Below, one piece after another: positions 52,387 to 61,906 of a stretch of 64,000 nt of DNA. How positions within the stretch are numbered: position 1 is the first letter of the stretch; each line of letters begins with the position of its first letter. Below the pieces are notes generated by a model. The model saw nothing but the letters and a program-made list of their open reading frames with translations. It searched no databases and was not told the DNA's origin. Source of the stretch: Chryseobacterium populi (GTDB lineage: Bacteria; Bacteroidota; Bacteroidia; Flavobacteriales; Weeksellaceae); NCBI RefSeq assembly GCF_000282115.1, contig NZ_AKJY01000012.1, forward strand, positions 143,547 to 207,546. Direction: 5' to 3'. The position numbers and the translations under genes were made by a program.

Positions 52387-54249
52387 ATGAAAATCTATAT
52401 TTCAATTTTATTTATTTTCTTTTTCAGTCTTGGGAAATCTCAGAATGCCCCTCAAAAAGACAGTTTTGTGAAGGATAACTTTACAAAAAAGGAATTTTAC
52501 ATTCCTATGCGTGACGGAGTAAAACTTTTTACCTCGGTTTATATTCCGAAAGATATTTCAAATAAGAACAAATATCCGTTCCTGATGCAGAGAACGTGCT
52601 ATAGTGTTGCCCCTTATGGCGAAAACGAATACAAAAACAAACTGGGACCGAACCAGTACCTGATGAAAGACAAATATATTTTTGTGTACCAGGATGTCCG
52701 TGGAAGATATATGAGCGAAGGCACTTTTACCAACATGACACCACAGGTGGAGCGCAAAACAAAAAAAGATATAGATGAAAGCACAGATACTTATGATACC
52801 ATTGAATGGCTGCTGAAAAACATTAAAGATAACAATGGTAAAGCAGGGCAGTACGGAACGTCATATCCCGGATTTTATACAGCAGCAGGGATCCTGGCGG
52901 ATCACCCGGCTTTGGTAGCTTCATCCCCTCAGGCTCCGATTTCGGATTTCTGGAATGATGACTTCCTTCATAACGGGAAATTTATGTTGGGTTATTTCAG
53001 AACATTCCCTGTATTCGGAGTTCAGAAAACAAAGGCTGAAAAAGAAGGCTGGTATATGGATACCTTTATAAAACCCACTTCTGAGGACGGACTGAAATTC
53101 TACAGGGATCTCGGAACATTAAAGGAAGCTTATGATAAATATTATAAAAACAATTTCTTCATGACCGAAATAATGAATCATCCCAACTATGATGAATTCT
53201 GGCAGAAAAGAGGGCTTTTACCTCATCTGAAAAATGTGAAACACGCAGTAATGACTGTAGGTGGCTGGTACGATGCAGAAGATTTATCAGGGCCTTTAAA
53301 CATATACAAAACCATCGAAAAAAGCAGTCCGAAAGCTAAAAATACAATTGTAATGGGACCTTTCTCCCACGGTGGCTGGGGCCAGGAACAAGGAAAACAT
53401 TTTCATAATGACATTTATTTTGGAGACAGCATTGCAACGTATTATCAAAGAAATATAGAAACTAAATTTTTCAATCATTATTTAAAGGGAAATACGAAAG
53501 AAGATGCCGGCCTTCCGGAAGCTTTGATGTATGATACGGGGGCTAAAGAATGGAAAGAATTTGCAGCTTATCCTCCGAAAAATGCTCAGAAAATCAATTT
53601 TTATTTAACAAACGGAACTTTAAAAAATACTGCAGGACAAGGCACTTCAGAATATTACAGTGATCCCGGCAATCCTGTTCTGAGTTCTGCAAATCTGAAA
53701 GATTTCAATGGGTTTACCCCTAAAAATTATATGTCCGAGGATCAAAGGTTTGCAGAAGGAAGACCTGACGTACTTACTTTCACTACAGATGTTTTAACGG
53801 ATGACATTACATTTGCCGGAGAAATCATGGCCAAACTGAATATCGCCTCTACTTCTACTGATGCCGATTTTGCTGTAAAGCTGATTGACATCTATCCTGA
53901 GGATTTTAAAAAACCTGCAGAAAAGAAAGATGGTGTTATTTATCCCAACTATCATCAGATGGTAAGAAGTGAGATCATGCCGGCAAGATTCAGAAACTCA
54001 AGAGAAAAGCCTGAAGCTTTAATTCCGAACCAGAAAACAGCAGTAAATTTCAGACTGCAGGATGTGTTGCATACCTTTAAAAAAGGACATAAAATACAGA
54101 TACAGATCAGCAGCACATGGTTTCCTCTGTTTTCGGTAAATCCACAGAAATTTATGGATAACCCGAATATGGCAACCAAAGCAGACTATACGAAAGCCTT
54201 CATCAAAATTTATGATGACAGTGCTATAGAAGCAGAAATATTGAAATAA
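52387..54249 (+). CDS. CocE/NonD-family hydrolase (X-Pro peptidase/ester hydrolase type)
   Basis: Exported 620-residue alpha/beta-hydrolase. A signal peptide (about 1-18, before QNAP) is followed by the Peptidase_S15 core with nucleophile S159 in GQYGTSYPGF, acid and His residues in GWYDAEDL and GPFSHGGWG, and a C-terminal jelly-roll domain (about 400-620). FYIPMRDGVKLFTSVYIPK is the family start. Relatives are glutaryl-7-ACA acylases, alpha-amino-acid ester hydrolases or cocaine-esterase-like enzymes; the substrate here is unknown. Confidence 0.9.
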   Translation: MKIYISILFIFFFSLGKSQNAPQKDSFVKDNFTKKEFYIPMRDGVKLFTSVYIPKDISNKNKYPFLMQRTCYSVAPYGENEYKNKLGPNQYLMKDKYIFVYQDVRGRYMSEGTFTNMTPQVERKTKKDIDESTDTYDTIEWLLKNIKDNNGKAGQYGTSYPGFYTAAGILADHPALVASSPQAPISDFWNDDFLHNGKFMLGYFRTFPVFGVQKTKAEKEGWYMDTFIKPTSEDGLKFYRDLGTLKEAYDKYYKNNFFMTEIMNHPNYDEFWQKRGLLPHLKNVKHAVMTVGGWYDAEDLSGPLNIYKTIEKSSPKAKNTIVMGPFSHGGWGQEQGKHFHNDIYFGDSIATYYQRNIETKFFNHYLKGNTKEDAGLPEALMYDTGAKEWKEFAAYPPKNAQKINFYLTNGTLKNTAGQGTSEYYSDPGNPVLSSANLKDFNGFTPKNYMSEDQRFAEGRPDVLTFTTDVLTDDITFAGEIMAKLNIASTSTDADFAVKLIDIYPEDFKKPAEKKDGVIYPNYHQMVRSEIMPARFRNSREKPEALIPNQKTAVNFRLQDVLHTFKKGHKIQIQISSTWFPLFSVNPQKFMDNPNMATKADYTKAFIKIYDDSAIEAEILK

Positions 54250-54256
54250 AAAAGAT

Positions 54257-54289
54257 AAAAGCTGTATCAGAAATGATGCAGCTTTTTTT
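54257..54289 (+). terminator. Terminator after the CocE/NonD gene
   Basis: Stem AAAAGCTG with CAGCTTTT extended by ATCA/TGAT (one G-T wobble) to 13 pairs around a GAAA tetraloop, then a T run. Confidence 0.88.
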
Positions 54290-54294
54290 GTAAT

Positions 54295-54319
54295 GGTGGC
54301 TTCGAGGGCCTCAGCCACC
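54295..54319. repeat. REP-like palindromic element, copy 2
   Basis: GGTGGCT (54295-54301) pairs with AGCCACC (54313-54319), with an inner GAG/CTC pairing. It matches the copy at 37835-37859 at 21 of 25 positions. It lies 6 nt after a terminator. Confidence 0.7.
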
Positions 54320-54658
54320 ATGGGTGATAAACAACCAGGTTATATTTCTAATTCAATTTTTAGGCTGAATATTATTGTAACCGAACTCAGGTTAATGTAT
54401 ATTATATTATTAAGGATATGCAGAATGTAATGATAAGGTTATGTTTATCTTTCTTTTCCATATTCCAACAATTTAAATCAAATGAAATTGGTTTTTATGC
54501 AGGATATGGATACTGTTTCTAAATGTCCTGGGGGGCTGTAAAACAGTATTTCCTGACGCAAAAGTTACGATTAAAGAATAACTTTATTAATGATATAATT
54601 ATGAATGTATCAGATATAGTAAGTTGTGTAAAATCCGGTAACTATACAATATTTACAT
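54320..54658. other. AT-rich intergenic region
   Basis: About 340 bases between convergent genes with no gene or other structure that I can recognise. Confidence 0.5.
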
Positions 54659-54690
54659 AAAAAGCCCCGGATTTTTCCGGGGTCATTTTT
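54659..54690 (-). terminator. Terminator of the choice-of-anchor I protein gene
   Basis: Stem CCCCGGA/TCCGGGG (54665-54671 with 54676-54682); the minus strand continues CTTTTTATG. Confidence 0.88.
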
Positions 54691-54710
54691 AATCAACTAA
54701 ATAATATATT

Positions 54711-57700
54711 CTATTTTACAATTACCCTTTTGATCTGCCCCTCTGAAGTTTTTACAAGATAAACTCCTGTAGATAGTCTTGAGGTTTCTATCGTTAAAGC
54801 GTTTTTCTCTTTTCCGATAAGTTTTCCGGACATATCATATAATTCGTAATCCTGGGCTCTGTTGAAATATAAGGTATTTCCTTTTGTCACCGGGTTAGGG
54901 AATATGTTGAAAGTTGGTTTTTCTGCTTTTATTTCACCAGTACCTAAGATAGGAGAAGATATTTCATACATTGATAAAGTTCCGCTGATTTCGTTGGCAA
55001 TTACTACATATCCTTTTCCTGTAGTTGTATTTTCAGGTGCGATATAAGTGATTCCTTCAGGACCATTGTCGCCTCCGTAAGCAGATGTGGAACGGGAGTG
55101 TTTGTAATCTGTGAAGGTAGGGTTGTTTGGGTCTGTAATATTATATACCATCACTCCTCCGGTTCTTTCTAAAGTAATGAAAGCATAGGTCTGCCCGCCG
55201 ATTACTCCCAAAGCCACACCTTCAGGCTCAGGACCTTTTGCACGGCTTCTGTTTTTTATTCCGTTGCTTTCGTTGTCGGCATTGAAAATTAAAGGATGGC
55301 TGGCAGCAATATATCTTTCAAACCGGTCTCCACTGTCATAAACGATCTGCTTTGTATCAGCATTGAAAATGGAGAACGAGCGGGCTCCTAAAGCTGAAAT
55401 TTCTTCAAATTCCGCATCTCCGTCTGTGTTTCCTGATGCGTTTGAAACCCTGAATCTTCCTAAATTATAAGACGCCTTTAAAATTGATGACTGAGGGAAA
55501 AGAGTTGCATCCAAAGCATAACTATTGGCTCCCACAGTCGTTCTTTCACTGAATCCGGAAAGGTCTTTTTCATCTCCTTCATTGGCTGTTATAATATAAT
55601 TTGTTCCGCCTGCTTTATAATTCTGAACAGCATCAGGGGTGTAGTAAGCTTTTACAGGCCAGTTGGCTATTAAAACCTCATTGTTATTATCAGAAGCATC
55701 AAAACCGTTTCCTGGCAGGCTCATATCTTTTTTACCCAATCCCCAGATTCCGGTGATGGTTTTTGCAGCAAGATTAATTTCAGCAACAGCATTGTTTTCC
55801 TGAAGAGTTACCCATGCTTTCTGGCTGTCTGAGCTTACTGTTACATATTCAGGTTCCAGATCCTGAGAAAGCGTATTGGCTGTTCTTACTTTTCTTAATC
55901 CTGTTGCCGTTAAGGCAGCTACCTGAGAATCATAACTGTTGAAATTAAGCGTTGTTACATTATTTTGGGTAAGGTTGTTAATTCCCCCTGAAATATCGAT
56001 AATACTCACGGTGCCTTCCGGGTCTGCGGTATACGCATCATTAGGTTCTCCCTCATTAGCTGTAATTACTTTAGTGCCGTCCGGTGTGAAAGTGATCATA
56101 TCCGGTAAGGCCCCAACGGTTACCTGTTTCAGGAAATTTCCGTTGATATCAAAGAAAATAACCGATCCGTTTTGCTGTGGGTTTGAATTAGGAGAAGAAA
56201 CCGCTAAAATTCCATTTTTAACAGCAATACTCGTAATTCCGCCATATGGAGCCATATTCACAGTCTGGATAACAGATGGAGTGGTTGGATTACTGAAATC
56301 AACAATATCAAAAACATCCGTTAAAGAACTTATGGTAAATAGCCTTTGGGAGGCAGGGTCATGCACAACAATTTCCGTAGAGCTGTTGTTGATTCCTGAA
56401 GGATCGAAGCTTCCGATATAGTTTAGCTGGATCTGCTGTGAAGGAACAGGAGCCGGTTTATCATTATCAACAATATAAACAGTTGAAGAATTATCTCCTG
56501 AAATTGTTGTCCCTACCGGGTTTTCAAGACTTACGGTAAAGTATTCCGCGCTTTGTTCTTCCAGGGTATCATCAATAACCGGAATATTTATAGTATAGCT
56601 TGTTGTAGAGGGCGTGATATTAATAGTTTGGTTTGTTAACGTAAAATCATTGCTGTTCGCTGTGCTGAAAGGTGCAGGTTTCACCACCAGGTTTACCGTT
56701 GAGGCTGCAGGATTATTAACATTTATTTTGAAACTTAAGCTTCCGGCATTTTCACTGACTTTAATGAAATTCTTATCTAAAGAAACCGATGTGCCTGCTG
56801 TGGTGAAAGTGCTTGATGTAGTAGCCGTAACACCATTGTCACTTAAATCTTCTACCGTATTGGGCTTTAGTGCAAGGTAATAAGCCTGGTTGGGGAGCAG
56901 TGCTGAAGCCGGGATGATGGTGATCTTATTATTAGCAAAAGTAGTAGTGAAGAGAATTGGTGTACCTGCAGAATTGCCTAAACGGAATTCCACAAGGTTT
57001 TGTGCATTAGAATCGGTGATTGCGGAGTTATCTGCTAACCTTACATTTTCATTAAAAGAAATGGTAGGGTTTACGGTTGTTGAAGCATTGTTTGTGCTGT
57101 TGGCTGGTAAATAAGATACAGCCGGTGGAGTAGTATCAGCACCGCCAGTGACTGTTGCATCAACCGTAAAGTTATCAAAACGGTTATTTCCTACCGTTCC
57201 TCCTGTACCTGCAGCAAATTCAACTTTTAATTTGAAATTAGGGTTATTGGCTACTCCGGCTGTTCCTGAAAAATCAAAAGTAATAAGCTGTGGATTGGCA
57301 TCCTGCGGGGTAACGGTCTGGTATTGGGTGTAAGAAGTTCCGTCTGTGGAATAATACCAGATTTGCGTTCCGGCACCTGATCCGGATCTTCGGGTGGTAA
57401 ATTTTACAATAACATTATTATATCCTGTCGTAGGTAAAGAAAATTGTAAACTACCACCGATAGGGTTGTTGAATCTTAAATGAGTCCCTGAAGGATCACT
57501 GTTCCTTGCATTAAAATTGTCAACATTAAAATTTTGCCCGGTTCCGCCGGCAAAGTCGATCACACTTGTTCCACCGGCAAGGGCAGCCAGAGCTGAACCG
57601 CTTACAAGGGAAGAAGTAGGGGTGGTAATTGAGGCTTCTGAAGCATTGTTGTTGAAATTCCAGTAGTGGATCAACGACTGCCCGAATACAGATCCCTGAA

Positions 57701-57749
57701 ATAAAACAGCGATAGGCAGGATGCCTCTGAAAAGATAGTTATTCATCAT
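54711..57749 (-). CDS. Large T9SS-secreted choice-of-anchor I protein
   Basis: A 1012-residue cell-surface protein. A signal peptide (about 1-23) is followed by a lamin-tail-like beta region (about 25-200), an Ig-like Big_5 domain (about 205-315; TTPPAVSYLPANSTNNAS), a Calx-beta domain (about 320-430; SVSENAGSLSFKINVNNPAAS-type), the beta-propeller-like choice-of-anchor I domain (about 435-935; VITANEGEPNDAY, GPEPEGVALGVIGG, GGDNGPEGITYI) and a T9SS type A sorting tail (about 940-1012; FNIFPNPVTKGNTLYF and the end STGVYLVKTSEGQIKRVIVK). It is exported through the outer membrane by T9SS. Enzymatic role unknown; relatives are annotated as alkaline phosphatases. Confidence 0.92.
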   Translation of the reverse strand: MMNNYLFRGILPIAVLFQGSVFGQSLIHYWNFNNNASEASITTPTSSLVSGSALAALAGGTSVIDFAGGTGQNFNVDNFNARNSDPSGTHLRFNNPIGGSLQFSLPTTGYNNVIVKFTTRRSGSGAGTQIWYYSTDGTSYTQYQTVTPQDANPQLITFDFSGTAGVANNPNFKLKVEFAAGTGGTVGNNRFDNFTVDATVTGGADTTPPAVSYLPANSTNNASTTVNPTISFNENVRLADNSAITDSNAQNLVEFRLGNSAGTPILFTTTFANNKITIIPASALLPNQAYYLALKPNTVEDLSDNGVTATTSSTFTTAGTSVSLDKNFIKVSENAGSLSFKINVNNPAASTVNLVVKPAPFSTANSNDFTLTNQTINITPSTTSYTINIPVIDDTLEEQSAEYFTVSLENPVGTTISGDNSSTVYIVDNDKPAPVPSQQIQLNYIGSFDPSGINNSSTEIVVHDPASQRLFTISSLTDVFDIVDFSNPTTPSVIQTVNMAPYGGITSIAVKNGILAVSSPNSNPQQNGSVIFFDINGNFLKQVTVGALPDMITFTPDGTKVITANEGEPNDAYTADPEGTVSIIDISGGINNLTQNNVTTLNFNSYDSQVAALTATGLRKVRTANTLSQDLEPEYVTVSSDSQKAWVTLQENNAVAEINLAAKTITGIWGLGKKDMSLPGNGFDASDNNNEVLIANWPVKAYYTPDAVQNYKAGGTNYIITANEGDEKDLSGFSERTTVGANSYALDATLFPQSSILKASYNLGRFRVSNASGNTDGDAEFEEISALGARSFSIFNADTKQIVYDSGDRFERYIAASHPLIFNADNESNGIKNRSRAKGPEPEGVALGVIGGQTYAFITLERTGGVMVYNITDPNNPTFTDYKHSRSTSAYGGDNGPEGITYIAPENTTTGKGYVVIANEISGTLSMYEISSPILGTGEIKAEKPTFNIFPNPVTKGNTLYFNRAQDYELYDMSGKLIGKEKNALTIETSRLSTGVYLVKTSEGQIKRVIVK

Positions 57750-57877
57750 TTTTACTCAAATTTTGATTAGTGCAAAAATGAACTTTATCTTTTGTAAATA
57801 TTTTAATGGAATCTTAAGAAATAATTAATAATATGTAATCATATAAAAACTTTCTTAGGATCAAAATAGCTTTGTTT

Positions 57878-58024
57878 CTATTTTGATAGCTTCTGATCAA
57901 CCGAGCTTTTTACCGTTGAGACTTTTTCCATTGGATGCTTTTGCATGTAGAAAAACCCAGAAATTGCAGTTAAGACCAGGAGAATAAAAACAACCATGAA
58001 AATTCTTTTTAGCATTTCTTTCAT
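57878..58024 (-). CDS. 48-aa membrane peptide, overlapping the preceding gene
   Basis: A short open frame, MKEMLKRIFMVV onward, with one hydrophobic segment (about residues 8-26: IFMVVFILLVLTAISGFFY) flanked by basic residues, and a polar end VDQKLSK. Its ATG overlaps the TGA of the NAD(P)-binding protein gene in the arrangement ATGA (58021-58024), typical of translational coupling. The frame, membrane pattern and overlap support a real gene. The function is unknown. Confidence 0.6.
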   Translation of the reverse strand: MKEMLKRIFMVVFILLVLTAISGFFYMQKHPMEKVSTVKSSVDQKLSK

Positions 58025-58674
58025 TTGGACAGATTTTTAATATCACGAATTTCTAATGTTGAGGTTGGGTATCCCTTCTGTACAGCATGCACCATGGCTT
58101 TTCCTACTTCATGTAAGGTAAGTGACTGGGACGGCAAAAGTACCGGAAACAACCAGATAAAAGGCTTGAAAAACCATTTTACATTGGTTTGACCATCCAC
58201 AGGCTTCATAAAACCGGGACGGAAATTGTAGGCTGCTTTAAAGTTTAATTTCTTTAAGGCATTTTCGGTTCTTCCCTTTACTCTTGCCCACATGGTTTTT
58301 CCACTTTCCGTGCTATCGGTATGAGATCCTGAAACATAGTTAAAAACCATTCCCGGGTTTTGGTTTAAAACAGCTTTTGCAAAATGAAGGGTCGTATCGT
58401 AGGTAACCTTAGTATAATCCTCTTCATTCATTCCCACACTGCTGATCCCGGCACAAAAAAAGCAGGCATCATACCCTTTCAGGTGGTCATCATCAATAGC
58501 TATGTTTAAGAAGTCTGAAACAATATATTCTTTCAGTTTAGCATGTTTTTTTCCTGAAGGTTTTCTGCTTATACTTAAAATTTCAGAAACATCAGGATTT
58601 TCAAGACATTCCATTAAAACACCTTCGCCTACCATGCCGGTTGCCCCTGTAAGAATTACTTTGATCGAGTTCAT
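58021..58674 (-). CDS. NAD(P)-binding Rossmann-fold epimerase-like protein
   Basis: A 217-residue short-chain protein of the atypical SDR type. The nucleotide-binding motif is LTGATGMVGEGVL; ACFFCAGISSVGM and NYVSGSHTDS follow, and GKTMWARVKGRTENAL carries the lysine region. There is no classic Y-x3-K catalytic pair in clear form, so it may be a binding protein or an NAD(P)H-dependent reductase of unknown substrate. It shares an ATGA overlap with the 48-residue membrane peptide downstream. Confidence 0.85.
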   Translation of the reverse strand: MNSIKVILTGATGMVGEGVLMECLENPDVSEILSISRKPSGKKHAKLKEYIVSDFLNIAIDDDHLKGYDACFFCAGISSVGMNEEDYTKVTYDTTLHFAKAVLNQNPGMVFNYVSGSHTDSTESGKTMWARVKGRTENALKKLNFKAAYNFRPGFMKPVDGQTNVKWFFKPFIWLFPVLLPSQSLTLHEVGKAMVHAVQKGYPTSTLEIRDIKNLSK

Positions 58675-58871
58675 TTTTTTACGGTTATATTTTGATGACG
58701 ATTGGTTCTTTAAATTTACTTTAAAATATTTTATGAAAAAAAATAAATTTAATTATTCGTAATAATATTTAATATTTGGTTCATATTCTTTAACAAAGAA
58801 AATCGTACTATCCTGATTGAGGTTAACGATTTTTGCTAAAAATGATAAACTGTTTCGGGTGATGATAGAAA

Positions 58872-58902
58872 TAAAAAACCGATTGCAAAGGCAACCGGTT
58901 TA
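58872..58902 (-). terminator. Terminator of the ppk-ppx operon
   Basis: Ten-base stem with one mismatch, AACCGATTGC/GCAACCGGTT (58877-58886 with 58891-58900), AAAG loop; the minus strand continues TTTTATTTC. Confidence 0.8.
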
Positions 58903-58922
58903 TATATTTTAGCTTTTTAAAA

Positions 58923-59807
58923 CTATTTCTTATGGCGCAGCTGATTGTATATATTATGGATAAGACCATCGGCCACGGAGATTTTAGGAACGAATATTTT
59001 ATTGATGTCAGACCATGACATGACATTATTGAAAATTTTTAAAGCAGGAACCAATACATCTGCACGGTCTTCTCTTAAATTATACCTGGTCATTCTTTCT
59101 TCTACGCTAAGGTCGTTAAATTCCTTATGTGTTTTCTTAAGATGAGCTAAAGACATCGGCCTGCCATCCTTGGTTTTGCTCATTGAAAACACCTTATTGA
59201 TATTTCCTCCGGATCCGATGGCTACAATTGGTCTTTTACTGACGATATGGTTTTTTATTTCCTCCTTCATTTCCTTCCAGTTGTCAACGGTCACCAGGTT
59301 ATTCAGCAGACGGATCGTACCGATATTAAATGATTTTTCATACATCATTTTACCGTTTTCATAGAATGTAAGCTCTGTAGAACCTCCTCCTACATCAATA
59401 TACAGATAGGCAAATTCTTTATCAAGACCTTCCGCCACATGGTTTTCGTATACTAAAGTAGCTTCTTCATCCCCTGAAATAATCTCAATGTCAATACCGG
59501 ATAGCTCTTTTACTTCCTTAATAATATGCTGGCCGTTTTCAGCATCACGCATTGCACTTGTAGCACAGGCTCTGTAATGATCTACCTTATAAATTTTCAT
59601 TAAATCACTGAAGATTTTCATGGAATCAATGACCATTTTCTCTCTTTCCTCACCGATTTTTCCGAGCGTGAATACATCCATTCCCAATCTCAGGGGAATC
59701 CTCAGGAGGTTAAGTTTAATGAATTCGGGCTGTTTATTATTTATTCTGACTTCATTAATTAAAAGTCGGGCGGCATTGCTTCCTATATCTATAGCTGCAA
59801 TCTTCAT
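58923..59807 (-). CDS. ppx: Exopolyphosphatase / guanosine pentaphosphatase (Ppx/GppA family)
   Basis: A 294-residue acetate/sugar-kinase-fold phosphatase that shortens polyphosphate and may also hydrolyse pppGpp. The phosphate-binding motifs are AAIDIGSNAARLL and LYIDVGGGSTELTFYENG; ACATSAMRDAENG and VAIGSGGNINKVF are further family signatures. The short form (about 300 residues) lacks the C-terminal HD-like domain of E. coli Ppx. It overlaps the ppk stop by 4 nt (ATGA). Confidence 0.93.
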   Translation of the reverse strand: MKIAAIDIGSNAARLLINEVRINNKQPEFIKLNLLRIPLRLGMDVFTLGKIGEEREKMVIDSMKIFSDLMKIYKVDHYRACATSAMRDAENGQHIIKEVKELSGIDIEIISGDEEATLVYENHVAEGLDKEFAYLYIDVGGGSTELTFYENGKMMYEKSFNIGTIRLLNNLVTVDNWKEMKEEIKNHIVSKRPIVAIGSGGNINKVFSMSKTKDGRPMSLAHLKKTHKEFNDLSVEERMTRYNLREDRADVLVPALKIFNNVMSWSDINKIFVPKISVADGLIHNIYNQLRHKK

Positions 59808-61876
59808 TTTACATTTGTTTTAGCTTTTAAATATTTATACGTTTCTATCTGAGAGCGGCAGTCATCCTTGTCATTTTTTATATATTCATTGCTTAGTTTT
59901 TTATCTAAAATTCGGGCTTTTACATTATCTCTAAGCTGAATATCAATAATATCCTTTAATTCTTTTTTCAGGTTTTTATCTGTAATCTTTGCAGCAGCTT
60001 CAATTCTGTAATCAAGGTTTCTGGTCATCCAGTCTGCAGAAGAAATATACATGTCTTCAGCTCCTTTATTATAAAAATACATTACCCTGGCGTGTTCCAG
60101 ATATTCATCAACAATACTGATGGCTTTTATTTTTTCTTTAAACTCTTTCTGGTTCACCACACAGTAGATCCCCCTTACAATCATTCTTACCGATACTCCG
60201 GCATTGGCGGCCTCATACAATTTAATAATTAAAGCACGGTCACTTACCGAGTTGGCTTTTATGATGATCTCTGCTTTTTTTCCTGCTTTGGCTTCCTCAA
60301 TTTCTTTATCGATGTGATGTACAATCTTTTCACGCATAAATTGAGGGCAAACTAATAAATTTTTACAAGTTTTCAAAATCGGAAGATAATCTTCTTTCGG
60401 TTTCTTTAATACGTTAAAAATTTTATTAATGTCTGCCATGATATGTCGATCGGCAGTCATCAGTAAATGATCACCATAAATTCTTGCTGTTTTTTCATTG
60501 AAATTCCCGGTACTTACAAAGCCGTACTGAATTGTTTTATTGTGGGCCCTTTTCTTGATAACACAAAGTTTTGCATGCACTTTTTTATCAGGGATACCGA
60601 CGAGAACTGTAATTCCTTCTGGTTCCAGCATTTCTTTCCAGTTCAGATTGGATTCTTCATCGAATCTCGCCTGAAGTTCAAGCATTACAGTTACCTCTTT
60701 GCCATTTCTTGCTGCATAGATCAATGCATTGATGATCTTCGAACTGCTTGCTAAACGGTAAGCCGTAATCTGAATAGATTTTACATCCGGGTCCATTGCT
60801 GCTTCACGGAGAAGGTCGATCACCGGATTGTATTTATGGTAAGGAAATGTTAGCAGCACGTCATTTTTTAAAATAACATCGGTCACCCTTTCGCCATGTT
60901 CAAAAGCCTGATGAGTGAAAGAAGTTCTTTCCACAGGTCTTTCATATTTCTCAAAAACATCCGGGAAATCCATAAAATGCTTAAAATTATGAATTTTTCC
61001 ACCGGGGATGATGCTGTCTTTCTTGGTCAAATTAAGCTTACGGATCAATAATTCCAGTAAAGCTTTATCCATATCCTTATCAAAAACGAACCTGGTAGGC
61101 TTTCCTTTTCTTCTGTTTTTAAGCCCTTTTTCAATCTTCTCTGCGAAGTTGGTCCGGATATCATTATCCAGGTCCAGCTCAGCATCTTTTGTTACTTTGA
61201 AAGCGTTGGCTGCAAATTCGTCATATCCGAAATAAGAGAAGATATGCGGTAGATTAAACGTAATAACGTCTTCCAGCAGCATTACATTTTTTTCTTCCGG
61301 ATCTTCAGTAGGAAGAAGCACAAATCTTCCTACAAATCGTGATGGGATCTCAATGATTGCATAATTGCTCTGGTATTGCCAGTCTTTTTTCCGCATGGCT
61401 ACTCCTAGATAAAGACTTTTATCCCTTAAATAGGGCATTGAGGTGTTTTCGTGAAGTAAGATCGGGATAACATTGGATTCCACGATTTCATCAAAATATT
61501 TTCTGACAAACTCTTTCTGTTTCGTCGTCAGATTTTTTGAAGTTTTAATGAAAACTTTGTGATCAGACATTTCGTTCTGGATTTTTTTCCAGGTTTTATC
61601 AAAATTCTGCTGATGCCTGATGACAATTTCATTGATCCGCTGTAATATTTTTGAAGGAGGTTGATAAAAGGATTCTGCAATTACTTTTTCCTTAAAATCC
61701 ATGGCGCGTTTTAATCCGGCAACACGTACTCTGAAAAATTCATCTAAATTATTAGAGAAAATCCCGAGAAAACGGATTCTTAAGTGCAAAGGTACTTTCT
61801 CGTCCATTGCTTCCTGTAAAACCCTTTCATTAAAAGCAAGCCATGTAATATCTCTCGGATTAAAATGTAATGACAT
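59804..61876 (-). CDS. ppk1: Polyphosphate kinase 1
   Basis: Makes polyphosphate from ATP. The 690-residue protein has the N-terminal helical domain (DITWLAFNERVLQEAMD, NLDEFFRVRVAGLKR), the head domain, and two phospholipase-D-like catalytic domains. The active-site histidine region is VHAKLCVIKKR (autophosphorylated in E. coli PPK), and the second is LEHARVMYFYN. STGNFNEKTARIYGD and SSADWMTRNLDYRIEA are signatures. The next gene, ppx, encodes the opposing enzyme and is translationally coupled. Confidence 0.96.
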   Translation of the reverse strand: MSLHFNPRDITWLAFNERVLQEAMDEKVPLHLRIRFLGIFSNNLDEFFRVRVAGLKRAMDFKEKVIAESFYQPPSKILQRINEIVIRHQQNFDKTWKKIQNEMSDHKVFIKTSKNLTTKQKEFVRKYFDEIVESNVIPILLHENTSMPYLRDKSLYLGVAMRKKDWQYQSNYAIIEIPSRFVGRFVLLPTEDPEEKNVMLLEDVITFNLPHIFSYFGYDEFAANAFKVTKDAELDLDNDIRTNFAEKIEKGLKNRRKGKPTRFVFDKDMDKALLELLIRKLNLTKKDSIIPGGKIHNFKHFMDFPDVFEKYERPVERTSFTHQAFEHGERVTDVILKNDVLLTFPYHKYNPVIDLLREAAMDPDVKSIQITAYRLASSSKIINALIYAARNGKEVTVMLELQARFDEESNLNWKEMLEPEGITVLVGIPDKKVHAKLCVIKKRAHNKTIQYGFVSTGNFNEKTARIYGDHLLMTADRHIMADINKIFNVLKKPKEDYLPILKTCKNLLVCPQFMREKIVHHIDKEIEEAKAGKKAEIIIKANSVSDRALIIKLYEAANAGVSVRMIVRGIYCVVNQKEFKEKIKAISIVDEYLEHARVMYFYNKGAEDMYISSADWMTRNLDYRIEAAAKITDKNLKKELKDIIDIQLRDNVKARILDKKLSNEYIKNDKDDCRSQIETYKYLKAKTNVK

Positions 61877-61895
61877 ATTGGTATGTAAAATTTAT

Positions 61896-61903
61896 CAAAA
61901 ATA
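61896..61903 (-). promoter_or_regulatory. -7 promoter element for the ppk-ppx operon
   Basis: On the minus strand TATTTTTG matches TAnnTTTG, 19 nt before the ppk ATG. A TTG at the usual spacing is not seen. Confidence 0.45.
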
Positions 61904-61906
61904 ATC

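Noticed and set aside
55939..56421. 160-residue plus-strand frame opposite the choice-of-anchor I gene
   Set aside because: Antisense of a well-supported gene with domain matches; no start context or family match.
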